DNA of 64,000 bases, taken from NCBI RefSeq assembly GCF_024323335.1, contig NC_066583.1, positions 370,637,952 through 370,701,951 on the forward strand, given 5' to 3'. The notes beneath the pieces were generated by a model. The model was not told the origin of the DNA and ran no database searches. It was given only the letters and a program-made list of their open reading frames with translations. This DNA comes from Lathyrus oleraceus (taxonomy: Eukaryota > Streptophyta > Magnoliopsida > Fabales > Fabaceae). The translations under genes were made by a program, and so were the position numbers. Each line of letters begins with the position of its first letter. The stretch's first letter is position 1. Shown one piece after another: positions 1 to 13,338 of this stretch.

Positions 1-405
1 GTGCAATTCGGATCCGATCGAGTGAAAGCCTTGAGACTAGGTATGTCGACAATGGATTAGCGTGAAACGTTGGATCGTATTGATAATTCTTAGGTTCAAC
101 AAGTGTACGCTTGGGATTAATTCAGCCGGGTGAAAGTCTTGAGACAAGGAGGTCATGCAAGGAAGTAGCAACAACAGGTGAATTGAAGCATCATTGTTTG
201 TGACTTGATCAATCTTCGATCAAGGTTTTTGGAGGTGCTAGAGTCAAGAATAAACCTAGGGTTTGTGAGATTTGATTTCTCATATCTTGTATTCATACAT
301 TTGTAAATTAAGATTTATTATATTAATATCTCAATTTGAATTCGAATTGAGGGCATATGTACCCATAGCGAGGTTGATTGGGGAACTTCCTAAACAAATC
401 CTTGC

Positions 406-460
<55 letters not shown>

Positions 461-926
461 TTTTTTTATTCGTAAATTTTCGATTGCTTTGATCATAGGA
501 TCAACATAATTGGATCATAATTTTGATTGCATTTTGAATCTTGTGTTTTTTGTATTGATCATTAACCATTTGGTTGTGATTGGATTTCTTAGAACAACAA
601 ACACCATATAAAATTCCAAACTTTTTTTTTCGCACACCAAGTGTTCGACAAATTATTTGACTTAGTTTTTTGTGTGTGGATATCGTTGGAGATAGACTTT
701 TACTATTGTAGAGTATTCAATTAGTTGTGCTTAATAGTTGTTGATTGACTTATGGACTATTATCATTCTATTGGTACTATTACGCATATTCGGGCTTTTC
801 AATAGTAGGTTCGGTTAGACTATTTTGGAATCGGGAAATATTTGAAACTTGCTTTCGCACCAAAAATCTTCTAAATAAATTTTTAAATTGGAATCTATTC
901 ACCCCCTTCTAGATCTAGACCTATCA
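1..926 (+). mobile_element. 3' portion of a Copia-type LTR
   Basis: The stretch has no coding frame of note. It ends in a pyrimidine-rich 'attcacccccttctagatc' block followed by 'ctatca', the way many legume Copia LTRs end just before a primer-binding site. The expected TGGTATCAGAGC site is absent: sequence after 926 belongs to an oppositely oriented gag relic, so the LTR is cut there. The left end lies outside the window. The family call rests on recalled LTR style, not on a second copy in the window. Confidence 0.45.
409..457. repeat. (CT)n microsatellite
   Basis: An uninterrupted CT dinucleotide run of about 49 bp inside the Copia LTR. It explains the Ser-Leu repeat frame read through this spot, which is not a gene. 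Confidence 0.95.
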
Positions 927-934
927 GCTAACAA

Positions 935-1545
935 ACTCATGTGCCTCCAACAAACCAACTAAATCTTCTAATTTCAAGGTTTCAAGATTGTTGGATTCTT
1001 GAATGGCTACGATAACGTGATCAAAGTGAGAGGTCAATGTACGCATTACCTTCTTAGCTATCATCTTATCAGTTAGGACTTCACACAACCTTTCATGAGG
1101 TGAACAAGATTATGCACCTTCGAGACATGGCTTGCAATCTTTTCGTCTTCTCCCATCTACAGTAATTCATACTTCCTTTGCAGTGCCTGTAACTTGACAC
1201 ATTTAACCTTCTCACCACCTTCATAATACTTAACAAGAATATCCCACACCTCATTTTTCGATTCAACATGAGAAATCCGATTGAAATTCGCTGCATCTAC
1301 TGCAAATTGAATACATAATGCAGCCTTGCAATCTTTCTTCTTTCCACCTTTGTGAGTAACTCTCTGATCATCGTTTGCGTTTTGAGCGAGTTCAGGGACA
1401 CCATTAGTAACCACTTCTAGGGTTTCTTGAAAACTAAACAATGATTGCATTTGTTTTTTCCATCGGATCCAATTTTTGCCATAAAAAAATTGAAAGAGAA
1501 TTAGAAATATCATTGCTAAGGTTCATTTTTGCAGCAAACATGTTT
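935..1545 (-). pseudogene. Copia gag (UBN2-type) relic
   Basis: Minus-strand frames read as a Copia Gag of the UBN2 type: a start near 1536 with NLSNDISNSL, then KNWIRWKKQMQSLF, DCKAALCIQFAVDAANF, WDILVKYYEGGEKVK and, near the left end, TLTSHFDHVIVAIQESNNLE and LEDLVGLLEAHEF. The reading frame changes at least twice (a poly-T run near 1490 and again near 1150), so no intact protein is made. Protease, integrase and RT are absent. It faces the LTR on its left, so the two belong to different insertions or to a rearranged one. Confidence 0.85.
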
Positions 1546-1668
1546 CACAATCCCTGAAAACACAACAACCGACATGCAATTCTTAAATTTCTGATCAAGA
1601 AAAACGAATCAGAAATTCTATATATTAATCTATTAATACCGGTGCAATTTGGATGAAGAAAACAAAAG

Positions 1669-3480
<1,812 letters not shown>

Positions 3481-3699
3481 GATTCCTAGAAAACGAAGAT
3501 GCATCTATGGAGTTTTTTTAGTGCATTTTTTTTGTAACACATGTGTGGTTTACTTAATGGCATTATGGCTTATAGGCAATACCGAATGAGGCACAACATG
3601 ATTGCACAACATACATCTGTCAAGAGGGGAAAAGTCAACCATCACGTGCTCATGTTACCTCTATCCCAGTTGATGCGGAGGTGTCAGCTTCTAGGGCTC

Positions 3700-4966
3700 A
3701 TTAATCTCCTTTTTATTCTTTTTCTCGTAGGAGACGGGTGTCACCTACTCATGCATCTTTGCCTTCATCTTCCCGTAGACAATAAATTTCACTTATTCAG
3801 GCATCCGAGGTTGTATAGGTACTTGAGGCACCCCAGGCACAAGAGGCATCAGAGGTACCTAAGGCACCCCAGGCCCAGAGCAAAAGAGGAACCCCATGCA
3901 CCATAGGAGTTTGGAGGAAGCCCATCAAAATTGTCATTGATTCCTCTTTACCCGGACCATACTGTCATACATGTCTGGAACAGAGAGGTAAAATTTAGTT
4001 GGATTCATTATTTTTAAATTATATTTGTTATAATATTAAAAGTTTCAGACAATGATTCATTTTTCTACAATACCGTGATCTACTAAATTTCATCAACCAT
4101 GGGCGGAAGAGTACTGGCACACAGCAGCCTAATCAACAATGGTTTTAGGATGTTTTACATCTATCTAGGATGGGAGACTTGTGCAAGACTGGTTATGTTA
4201 CAATTAACAATGGTATGCTTAATGCGTTTGCAGAGAGATGGCACACAGAGATGTCATCATTTCATCTACCACATGGTGAGATGTATATCATACTGAATAA
4301 TGTATCGTGTCAGTTGCATCTTCTGATTATGGGGAAACTTGTATATCATGGGGAAATTAACAGAGATGATGCACTGGAGTTGATGCTAGACTATCTGGGA
4401 GTTGACCCAAAGGTTGTCATGAAGGAGTTTGAAGCCACCCAAGGGGATCATGCTAGGTTCACGTTTGACGTTTCCTCATCTTCCTGAGCGCGTCATGCGG
4501 TAGTTCAGCTACATGCAGTACATTCTTAGAGACCGTTATGTGTTTGCTCATCCCGCTATGACACATAGAGATATAAATGTTATGTTTGATGATTATCTTA
4601 ATTGTCTGGTACTCGAGGAGGCATGAAGTACCATAGTTGATAGTGAATTAAGTTACGTAGGCGGTCACATCGGTGGTTCTTCAAGGTGTCACATCATTAT
4701 ATGATATAATATACTCTAGGATATCCATCGAGGTCAGCTCATCAGGAGATACTAGAGGAGGATTAGGTTATGGCAGATCATGTTATTGATGTATTTCCTA
4801 GATATCATCGTATCATGGAGATTGGGCAGACGGGTATTGACAGAGGACTCTTTCTGAATGGCACTGAGGTTAGGGATGTTGTAGATGCCATGGCGACGGA
4901 GACACTGCAGTACAGAAGGCAGCATATGAACAAGGGGTCCCGAGTCCGAGTCTGTCACATGTGGTA
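3700..4966 (+). pseudogene. Plant mobile domain (MAIN-like) gene relic
   Basis: Three separated blocks match the plant mobile domain family (PMD, the domain of MAIN-like proteins and of proteins often called 'serine/threonine phosphatase 7 long form'), which also rides in Mutator- and retro-type elements. Block 1 (3780-3990) is a Pro/His-rich linker then LSLIPLYPDHTVIHVWNRE, with an in-frame TAG near 3906. A likely intron follows (GT near 3991, tttcag near 4057). Block 2 (4170-4466) holds INNGMLNAFAERWHTE, FHLPHGEMYIILNNVS, GEINRDDALELMLDYLGVDP and VMKEFEATQGDHARF. Block 3 (4467-4966) holds FPHLPERVMR, YMQYILRDRYVFAHP and a C-terminal IMEIGQTGIDRGLFLNGTEVR part. The family's central segment between HARF and FPHLPE is missing, and further stops and frameshifts occur. 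A dead gene copy; host gene versus transposon cargo cannot be told apart here. Confidence 0.75.
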
Positions 4967-5169
4967 GTTTATAGTATTTGCACTCTGGATTTATTTTCAA
5001 TTGTATTTTATTTTGACTTCATTGTGTACTCTGGATTTATTACTTTATATATGTCCTTTTCTTCATATCGGTCATATGGTCTAATTCACCATAATATACC
5101 TTTACTATATCGTAAATTTTATTTGAGCATCACTAAAATAAACTTGAAACTTATTGTCTGGTGTGGTAC

Positions 5170-5400
5170 ATAGATCCATCTCCAGATTTTGTCTGGTGTG
5201 AATACGGAGATGCAACTCCAACCAATCTATGGTAAAAAAGGGTGTTTTAGAGAATGATGTATGGGGTGTAAAATGAAATATTCTAGAGATGCATCTCTGG
5301 ATAAAGTTTTGCAAAATATATTGGGTGTGGCACTGTGTTAACGTTTTGACTGAAGATAAGGGTGTGTCTGAAGATGCATCTCCGAAATCTGAGGGGAAAC
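5170..5400. repeat. Clustered GAGATGCATCTC-like motifs
   Basis: Variants of a palindromic motif recur: CGGAGATGCAACTCC (5203-5217), the perfect palindrome AGAGATGCATCTCT (5285-5298), GAAGATGCATCTCCG (5370-5384), plus an incomplete ATCCATCTCC copy near 5172. One more copy, GAAGATGCATCTATGG, lies at 3495-3510 on the other side of the PMD pseudogene, so the motif brackets that relic. No terminal inverted repeat that would define an element was identified. Confidence 0.6.
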
Positions 5401-5537
5401 TTTGAAGTTTCATAAGGTGTTTTTTCACCACTTAGGGTGGGGTTAGTATTTCCCAATAAAATTTAATTGATAATTGTAGATATATTTGATTTGTTAGAAG
5501 GCACGTCAAATTTTTAATCATTTTTTTTATATTTAAG

Positions 5538-6614
5538 TGTTGGGGTTGGTTTAAAAAAATACATGTTGAAGAAGTCCCACAACACTTAGTTTTATGAAGG
5601 AATAGGGAGTCCAAGGCTATATATAGGATTAAAATTCTTTGAAATCCCACATCACTTAGTTTTGTGAAGGAAAAGGGAGTCCAAGGCTATATATATGATT
5701 AAAATTCTTCATTACAAAATGCACCAATCAAAAGAACTTTAAGCTTTTATTTGACTTTATTTGTTTTCTTATACTCTTGTATTAGAGTGTTGTGAGATGT
5801 AGTTAAATCATGTGTTTTAGAGGGTGTGGGTGTATTGAGGGCATGGGGTAGTTGAAGGTATATTATATCTTGTCACAATTTTCATATAATGTTATTCTCT
5901 AGTTTTCATTCGACAATGATCGTGGTTTTTATTTGGTTTTGGAGTTTCCACGTTAATCTCTTGTGTTGGTATTGTGTTCCTCTTTTTCTATGATTTATTT
6001 TTTCCCAACAATTGATATCAGAGCTTTTGGTTTGATCGGGGATAAGGGTTCTTAGTATGCTCTGTGGTTGCAGCTTTCTCTGATCATGCACATCAGAAAA
6101 CAAGAGTAATGTTGTGAAAGATTTGTTGAGTTGCAGTTACAAGTTCAGTTGTGCAGTTTGGGCTAGAGAGTATTGATGGAAGAATTGTTTTTGACATATA
6201 GAAAGTTCAAGTAAAAGATGGGTTGATACAATTAAGTTTACACAAGGTGTGAGATTATGTCGAATGGTTTAAGAGCTTCCTACCAACATGGAAGTTTCAC
6301 CATAAAGTTTCAACCTGGTTTTCGACATGTGAAAATTCTTGAAGTAGTTTAACTTTAAGTGAAGTATGTTCTTCTTTAGGTGGAGCATAATAGTTTTTTA
6401 AACTATCATTGTCAGTGAAGACAATTTTAAAATTATTGGAGTGATGTAGCTTCAAGTGACTATACTCTTCATAGTGGAGTATGATTGTCGGTGAAGACAA
6501 TGAAAGATAATGTATTATTTTCAATAAAGGTGGAGATTGTTGGAGTTGGTTGAAAAGAATACATGTTAAAGAAGTCTCACATCACTTAATTTTGTGAAAG
6601 AAGATGGAGTCCAA

Positions 6615-6671
<57 letters not shown>

Positions 6672-9044
6672 TAAAGTTCTTCAAAGCCCCACATCACTTA
6701 GTTTTGTGAAGAAAGAGGGAGTCCAATGCTATATATAGGATTCAAGTTCTTCGTTACAAGGTGCACCAGTCAAAATCACTTTAAGCTTGAATTTGACTTT
6801 CTTTTTTCTCTTACGCTCTTGTATTAGAGTGTTGCGAGATGTAGTTAAATATTTGTTTTGGAGGGTGTATGTGTATTTGGGGCTTGGGATAGTTAAGGGT
6901 ATATTATGTGTTGTAACTATTTTCACATAATGTTATTCTTTGGTTGTCATCCGATAGCAGCCTTGGTTTTTCTCTGGTTTTAGAGTTTCCACATTAATCT
7001 TTTGTGTTGTCATTGTGTTCCTATTTTTTCCATGATTTGTTTTTTCCCAACAACTAATATCAGAGCTTTTGATCTTATTTGGGGATAAGAGTTCCTAGTA
7101 TGCTTCGTGGTTGCGGCTTTGTATGATCTTCCACATCAGAAAAGAAGGGTATTATTGTGAAAGAGTTGGTGAGTTGTAGTCACAAGTTCCGCTGTGCAGT
7201 TTGGATTGGATAAAATTGATGGAAGAATTGTTTTTGACATGTAGAAATTTCAAGTCAAAGATTTGTTGATACAATCAAGTTTACACAAGGTTTGAGATTA
7301 TGTAGATGGTTGAAGAGTTTCCTACAAACATGGAAGTTGCGCCATAAAGTTTCAACCTGGTTTTTGACATGTGAAAATTCCTGAAGTAGTTTAGCTTCAA
7401 GTGAAGTATATTCTTCTTTAGATGGAGTATGATAGTTTTTTAAACTATGATTGTCGATGAAGACAATGTGAAAATTCTTGGAGTGGTGTAGCTTCAAGTG
7501 GATATACTCTTTATGGTGGAGTATTATTGTCGGTGAAGACAATAAAAGATAATGTATTATTTTTAATCAATGTGGAGATTGTTGGGGTTGATTGAAAAAA
7601 AAATGTTGAAGAAGTCTCACATCGCTTAATTTAGTGAAGGAAGAGGGAGTCCAAGACTATATATAGGATTAAAGTTCTTCAAAGTCCCACAAAACTTACT
7701 TTTGTGAAGGAAAAGGGAGTCGAAGGCTATATATAGGATTCAAGTTCTTCGTTACAAGATGCTCCGGTCAAAACACTTTAAGCTTGTATTTGATTTTCTT
7801 TGTTCTCTTATACTCTTGTATTAGAGTGTTATGAGATGTAGTTAAATATTTGTTTTGTAGGGTGTGGGTGTACTAGGGGGATGGGGTAGTTTAGGGTATA
7901 TTATGTGTTGAAACGATTTTCACATAATGTTATTCCCTAGTTGTCATTCGACAATGACCGCAATTGTTTCTCCAGATTTGGAGTTTCCAAGTTAATCTCT
8001 TGTGTTGTTATTGTGTTCATCTTTTTCTCAGTGATTTTTCCTCAACAATTAGTATAAGATATTTTTCTTCGATCCAAGGATAAGAATTCTTAGTATGCTA
8101 TGTGGTTACAGTATTGTCTAATCTTCCTCATCAAAAAGAAGGTTAATGTTGTGAAAGAGTTGTTGAGTTGCAATCACAAGTTCTGTTGTACAGTTTGGGC
8201 TAGAGAAAATTGATGGAAGAATTGTTTTTGACCTGTAGAAAGTTCAAGTCAAAGATGTGTTGATACAATCAGGTTTACATAAGGTGTGAGATTATGTTGA
8301 TGGTTGAGGAGCTTCTTACCAACATGGAAGTTGCAGCATAAAGTTTCAACCCGGTTTTTGACATGTGAAAATTCTTGAAGTAGTGTAGCTTTAAGTGGAG
8401 TGTATTCTTCTTTAGGTGGAGTATGATAATTTTTTAAACTATAATTGTCAGGGAAGATAATGTGAAAATTCTTGGAGTGATGTAGCTTCAAGTGACTAGA
8501 CTCTTTACGGTGAAGTATGACTATCGGTGAGACAATGAAAAATAATGTATTATTGTCAATCAAGGTATAGATTGTTGGGGTTGGTTGAAAAAAATGCATG
8601 TTGAAGAAGTCTCATGTCGCTTAGTTTTGTGAAGGATAGGGAGTCCAGGACTATATATAAGATTAAAGTTCTTCAAAGTCCCATATCACATAGTTTTGTG
8701 AAGGACGAAGGATTCCAAGGCTATATATAGAATTCAAGTTCTTCGTTATAAGACGCATCAATCAAAAATACTTTAAACTCGTATTTGACTTTATTTGGTC
8801 TCTTATACTATTGTATTAGAGTGTTGTGATATAGTTAAATATTTGTTTTGGAGGGTGTGAGTGTATTGGGGGTCTAGGGTAGTTGAGGGTATATTATGCA
8901 TTGTAACAATTTTCAATAATGTTGTTCTCTAGTTGTCATTCGACGGTGACCATCATTTTTTTCTCTGGTTTTGGAGTTTCCTTGTTAATCTCTTCTATTA
9001 TTATTTCGTTCCTCTTTTTATCTATGATTTATTTTTTCCCAACA
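5538..9044 (+). mobile_element. Tandem array of small non-autonomous Copia-derived element (4 LTRs, 3 internals)
   Basis: A roughly 1-kb unit recurs with starts at 5538, 6538, 7580 and 8573. Each unit begins with an LTR opening TGTTGG(G/A)GTTG and closing TT(C)CC(A/T)CAACA-like: LTRs at 5538-6010, 6538-7052, 7580-8047 and 8573-9044. The first three are followed by an ATTGATATCAGAGC-like site (initiator-Met PBS pattern) and an internal region of about 525-530 bp ending in a purine tract (AAGGTGGAGATTG before 6538). The order is LTR-int-LTR-int-LTR-int-LTR, as unequal recombination between LTRs would give. The internal region keeps a relic of a Copia Gag start (a GRIVFDM..KVQVKDVLIQS-like reading with stops), so this is a deletion derivative that needs proteins supplied in trans. 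No matching target duplication flanks the array. Confidence 0.85.
6617..6668. repeat. (TA)n microsatellite in LTR 2
   Basis: A TA run of about 52 bp inside the second LTR of the array. It replaces the short 'ctatatatag' found at this place in the other LTRs and accounts for most of that LTR's extra length. Confidence 0.9.
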
Positions 9045-9052
9045 ACCACACT

Positions 9053-10059
9053 TGTCGGGGGAGTCTGGAGAGTGAGGTCTGAAAGTGTCAATGGTTCACC
9101 TCTCTTATAAACCTAACATTTCCTCCATTCCTAGTCGATGTATGACTTTATCACTTTCACACTTGAACCCAAATATCTCCCCACAAGTGTGGGTGACCCA
9201 TATCACTAGCCTTAATCTACACTGGGATCCACTTCTGCTACCCCACCGAGCTAACCAGACTCTGATACCGCTTGTTGGGAAAGTCCGGGGAACGAGGTCC
9301 AGAGGTTTCAATGAGCCACACACTCATGGATTTAAGAGACCTTGATGCCACATATCCACCTAAAACCTTAAGGCAATAGGGGTATGAGTCACCTCTCTTA
9401 TAAACACAACATTTCCTCCATTTCTAATCAATGTGCGACTTTAGCACTTTCATACTTGAAACCCAACCATCTCCCTCGCAAGCGTGCGTCACCTATATCA
9501 CTAGCTTTGATCCACGCTGGGATTCATTTCCACTCCACCACCAAACCAATCAGACTCTGATACCACTTGTTGGAGAAGTCCGGGGGACGAGATCCGAAAG
9601 TGTTAATGAGCCAAAAGTTAATGGATATAAGAGATTTTGGCTCCACATATCCACTCAAAACCTTAAAGCAATGAGAGTATGAGTCACCTCTCTTTTAAAT
9701 GCAGTGTTTCCTCCATTCCTAATCGATATGGGACTTTAGCATTTTCACACTTGAAACCAACAATCTCCCCCCACAAGTGTGAGTCACCCATATTGCTAGC
9801 CTTGATGCATACTAGGATCCATTTTCGCCTCCCCACCGAACCAACCAGACTCTGGTGCCACTTGTTGGGGAAGTTCAGAGAATGAAATCAGAAAGTGTTA
9901 ATGTATCAAATATTTATGGATATAAAAGACCTTGAAACTGCATATTCATCTAAAACCTTAAGATAATAAGAATATGAATTATATTTTTTATAAATACATT
10001 ATTTCCTTAATTTTTAATTGATACTGAGACCATAATCTTTTCACACTTGAAATCCACCC
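9053..10059 (-). mobile_element. Tandem TRIM array (4 LTRs, 3 internals)
   Basis: Read on the minus strand, a 195-197 bp LTR opens TGTTGG-TTTCAAGTGTG and closes CTTCC(C)AACA, followed at once by AGTGGTATCAGAGTCTGG (PBS pattern). The internal region is only about 98 bp and ends in a GGGGAGAT polypurine tract. LTRs: 9053-9174 (about 75 bp deleted), 9273-9469, 9568-9762 and 9863-about 10059; internals: 9175-9272, 9470-9567, 9763-9862. LTR starts 9273, 9568 and 9863 are exactly 295 bp apart. These dimensions fit a terminal-repeat retrotransposon in miniature (TRIM). There is no coding capacity; short frames here are chance. Confidence 0.85.
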
Positions 10060-11324
10060 TTAGTTGTGTGATTATTGTTGTTAGATTATTTTAAAACTAA
10101 ATATGTCGAACCAAAAAAATAACAAATTTTGTTCTAGAAATTGACTTCAAAACTCTCGGAAAAAGATTCATGAGAACGTGCCGTATTTATAGGAACACAT
10201 TGCGTTTGAGGAAATACAATGTTTCATAGAACTGTGGCCTAACTTTTTTAAGAAACACAATTTCTCTTGACATTTATAAAAAAAAACGTTTTTCAATCAT
10301 TTTTAAATTTTAGTTTTTTTTGTTGTAGTTTTATTTAAATTGTTTTGATAGATTAATTTTTATTTAAAATCATTTATTTTAATTTCCTCTATTCTCTGTC
10401 CTAAATATTAAAACTTATTGAGGTGGTTTGATGTTTAAGTTATTTCAATTTCAAAACACTTCCCACAAAGATTTCGTACAGCTATCAAATAACATCACTT
10501 TCAAGAATTCTATTTTATGGTTACTTGTTACTTAAATCTTGCAATGTTGATTAAATTTTTCAAAATTATAATTTGACTTAGTATGTTATGTTTTTGATAA
10601 ATAAATTATTTATAGAACGGAAATTCTCTGATATGCTCAACCTAAAAAGTCAAATTACAGCAACTCAGCTAGCAGTCAAGCACTAGAGCATGTTCGTTCT
10701 CAGCTCAATATTCTCTTCTTTCTTTTTTCTTTTTTCTTTTTTCTTTTATTTTTAAATTAAAAATTATTTTTGTTTTCATACAAACTTGACCCGGCATGTT
10801 AACGGATCCTGAGCGGTAAGCTATGCATTCAAGTTTCCTTTTTATTTATAACTCATTTAGTCATTCACACTCATTTTAATTTATAAGAACACAATCTTTA
10901 TACAAATACATAAAATAAAAACTCTAAAATTGAGGATAAAAACTATTATAGTTGTCACATCTATACGAAATATAATTTACTCTCAACCACCTTTCGATCT
11001 TTATTACATGCACACCCCCAAATAAATATTACATTCGTTTTTAAATATAAAATTTCATATACGAGAATTAAGAAAAAGAATGTAAGAATATAAATTTATT
11101 AATTATTTGTATAATTTTACAAGTTTATTTTTAAGAGAGAGAAATAATTAATATTTATACAATACAAGAGTATTTATTATAAATTGCAGAAAAAAGATGT
11201 AATATAATTAGGGATATGTTTGAAAAAAATTAATTAATTCACTATATAAAAGTGGAAGAGAATCTTATAAAAATGGACAAGGAAAAAACTTAACATGATC
11301 TTATAATCAGGGACGAAGGTAGTA
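10060..11324. other. AT-rich intergenic DNA, no gene seen
   Basis: AT-rich sequence with poly-T/C runs near 10720-10750. No protein-like frame, LTR pair or RNA gene was recognised. Confidence 0.55.
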
Positions 11325-12172
11325 TTTAATCACATCTCGCAACACTATAACACAAGACTATAAGAGAATAAAAAAGTCAAATACAAGTTTAAAGTGTTTT
11401 TGACCGGTGCATCTTGTAAAAAATTAGGCTGAAAATTATGGTGCAACTTCCATGTTAGAAAGAAGCTCTTCAACCACGGACATAATCTCATAGTACACCT
11501 TGCATCAATGTCCATCAATGCCCATGTACTAACCAATAACCAACACCTCGTGTAATCTTGATTGTATCAACATATTTTTTACTTGAACTTCCCACAAGTT
11601 AAAAACAATTATTCCTACGACTTTCTCCAGCCTAAACTGCACAACATAACTTGTTACTGCAACTCAACAATTCTTTCACAATACTACCCATCTTTTATGA
11701 TGTAGAAGATGATACAAAGCTAAAAACACAAAGCATACTAAGAACTCCTAAGTCTGAATCGAACTAAAAACTTTGATACCAGTTGTTGAAAAAAAGTGGC
11801 ATATAGAAAATAAAGGAACACAATCACAACACAAGGACATACCGTGGAAACTCCAAAACCAGAGAAAAAGCACAGTCGTTGTCAAATGACAACTAGAGAA
11901 TAACACTTTGTGAAAATTATTATAACACATAATTTACCCTCAATCACCCACAGACCTCTAATACACTCACACTCCCAAAACAAATATTTAACTACATCTC
12001 ACAACACTCTAACGCAAGAGTATAAGAGAACAAAAAAGTCAAAGATAAGCTTAAAAGGGCTTTTGACTGGTGCATCATGTAATAAAGTGATATAGCCTTA
12101 GATCTCCTATTTCTTTACAAAATTAAGCGATGTGAGACTTCTTCAACATGTATATTTTCAGCTAATCCCAAT
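11325..12172 (-). mobile_element. Inverted, rearranged copy of the 5538-9044 element
   Basis: Minus-strand sequence matches the LTR/internal unit of the upstream array. The LTR at 11784-12172 starts (minus) near ATTGGGATTAGCTGAAAATA and ends TTTTTTTCAACA, followed by ACTGGTATCAAAG. The internal region at 11413-11783 includes the 'accaacatggaagttgc'-like stretch. A U3 fragment of a second LTR (about 11325-11412) is joined directly to internal sequence, so the 3' part of the internal region was lost. It shows the family has dispersed as well as tandem copies. Confidence 0.75.
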
Positions 12173-12589
12173 AATTATTTACATATATTCCCATCTTACA
12201 TATAGTAATTACATGTTTTTTTTTTAAATTTGAACATTATCTCGGTTAGTTTTTGCGGATAACATGCTCTCAATATTTTTAAAATTATTTAAAGAGCAAC
12301 TAAATATAACACAAATATTTTACCATACTATTTACTCACTTGAAATTTAAGTTGGTTCCACTCAATTATGTGACACCCACATAAATTTAGTATGATCCAA
12401 ACTAGGTATAGCATAAGCGGGGTAGAGATGTTTTTTATCTCATCCATATTTTGTAATTAAGGAGAACCTAAACTCAAACTAAAATCTAAATAAAACATAT
12501 TTCTTGTTAAATTCACAAGGAGTTAGAGTGATTCTCCACATATAAGTTTTATGTTATCATGTTTAGATTCGAGTGAAACATTTTATAGT
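12173..12589. other. Spacer, nothing recognised
   Basis: AT-rich sequence between two retroelement relics without recognisable genes or repeats. Confidence 0.5.
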
Positions 12590-13338
12590 GATATGTTATT
12601 GGTTGGTCTGAAGATCCTACAATTGTGGCTCAAAGGAAACAATAATCTACCAAGTCACTCGCAGAGCATGAATGTTATCCCGGGTTAGAGCATATGAGAT
12701 CTGGATCCAGGATATATCTAACGATTCTCCACATCCTACGCATGAAGTTCAGTAAGTTGTTATAATCACTCAACTATATAAAGAGGAAGCACGTCATTTT
12801 CAATATACAATTTAAATTCAAACTTTATTCACTCATCTTACTCTCATCCTAAGTTGAGCATTGGAGTGTTAATCTTACATGTAATTCTCATTCTCGTACT
12901 GGAAACTCAAGTCCAATGTTGCACTCTGCAACCTTCGATCTTCGATCAATTTTGGTTTCCTAGCAAAACATTAGCGCTATCTGTGAGAATTAACATTTGA
13001 TTCTAATATTTTCCATGTTTGAACACTCATATCTTAATTCATAAAATCAATGCTTCTTCAACCTAGAAATCCAGATTCCCTGAAATCAAGCATCAGATGT
13101 TTGTTCTTGATATACTCTTATTATCAGTTTCTCAGATCTTAGATCTCCAGATCTTCTAACAATGGTAGGTTCTAGAGTTACTCGCTTTGTTGTGCTGCAT
13201 TAGGTTGTCGTAGATGCTTATGTAACGATAAATACATCCCCTCCTCCTTAAAACTAAGGCGACCAAGCCATCGCAAGTAGTCTGATATATCAAGATCTTG
13301 TTCCTCCTACGACGTTCGTAGGTTCTGCTTCATAACTC
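12590..13338 (+). mobile_element. Ty3/gypsy LTR end and leader relic
   Basis: A CACTCAACTATATAAAGAGGAAG stretch (TATATAA at about 12776) looks like an LTR promoter. It is followed about 200 bp later by TTAGCGCTATCTGTGAGAA (12971-12989), resembling the TGGCGC-type primer-binding leader of Tat/Athila gypsy elements (usually TTGGCGCCGTCTGTGGGAA). An ATGGTAGGTTCTAGAG start near 13162 could be the first codons of a gag, but no long frame follows. The upstream boundary is uncertain. Confidence 0.5.

Noticed and set aside
4083..4966. A functional phosphatase ('serine/threonine phosphatase 7 long form')
   Set aside because: That label is a common mis-annotation of plant mobile domain proteins; no phosphatase motif is present and the frame is broken.
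6297..8599. Similar minus-strand frames in three copies (6297-6524, 7255-7542, 8249-8599)
   Set aside because: They look conserved only because the DNA unit is repeated; they run antisense to a decayed Copia Gag start and have no start/stop conservation.
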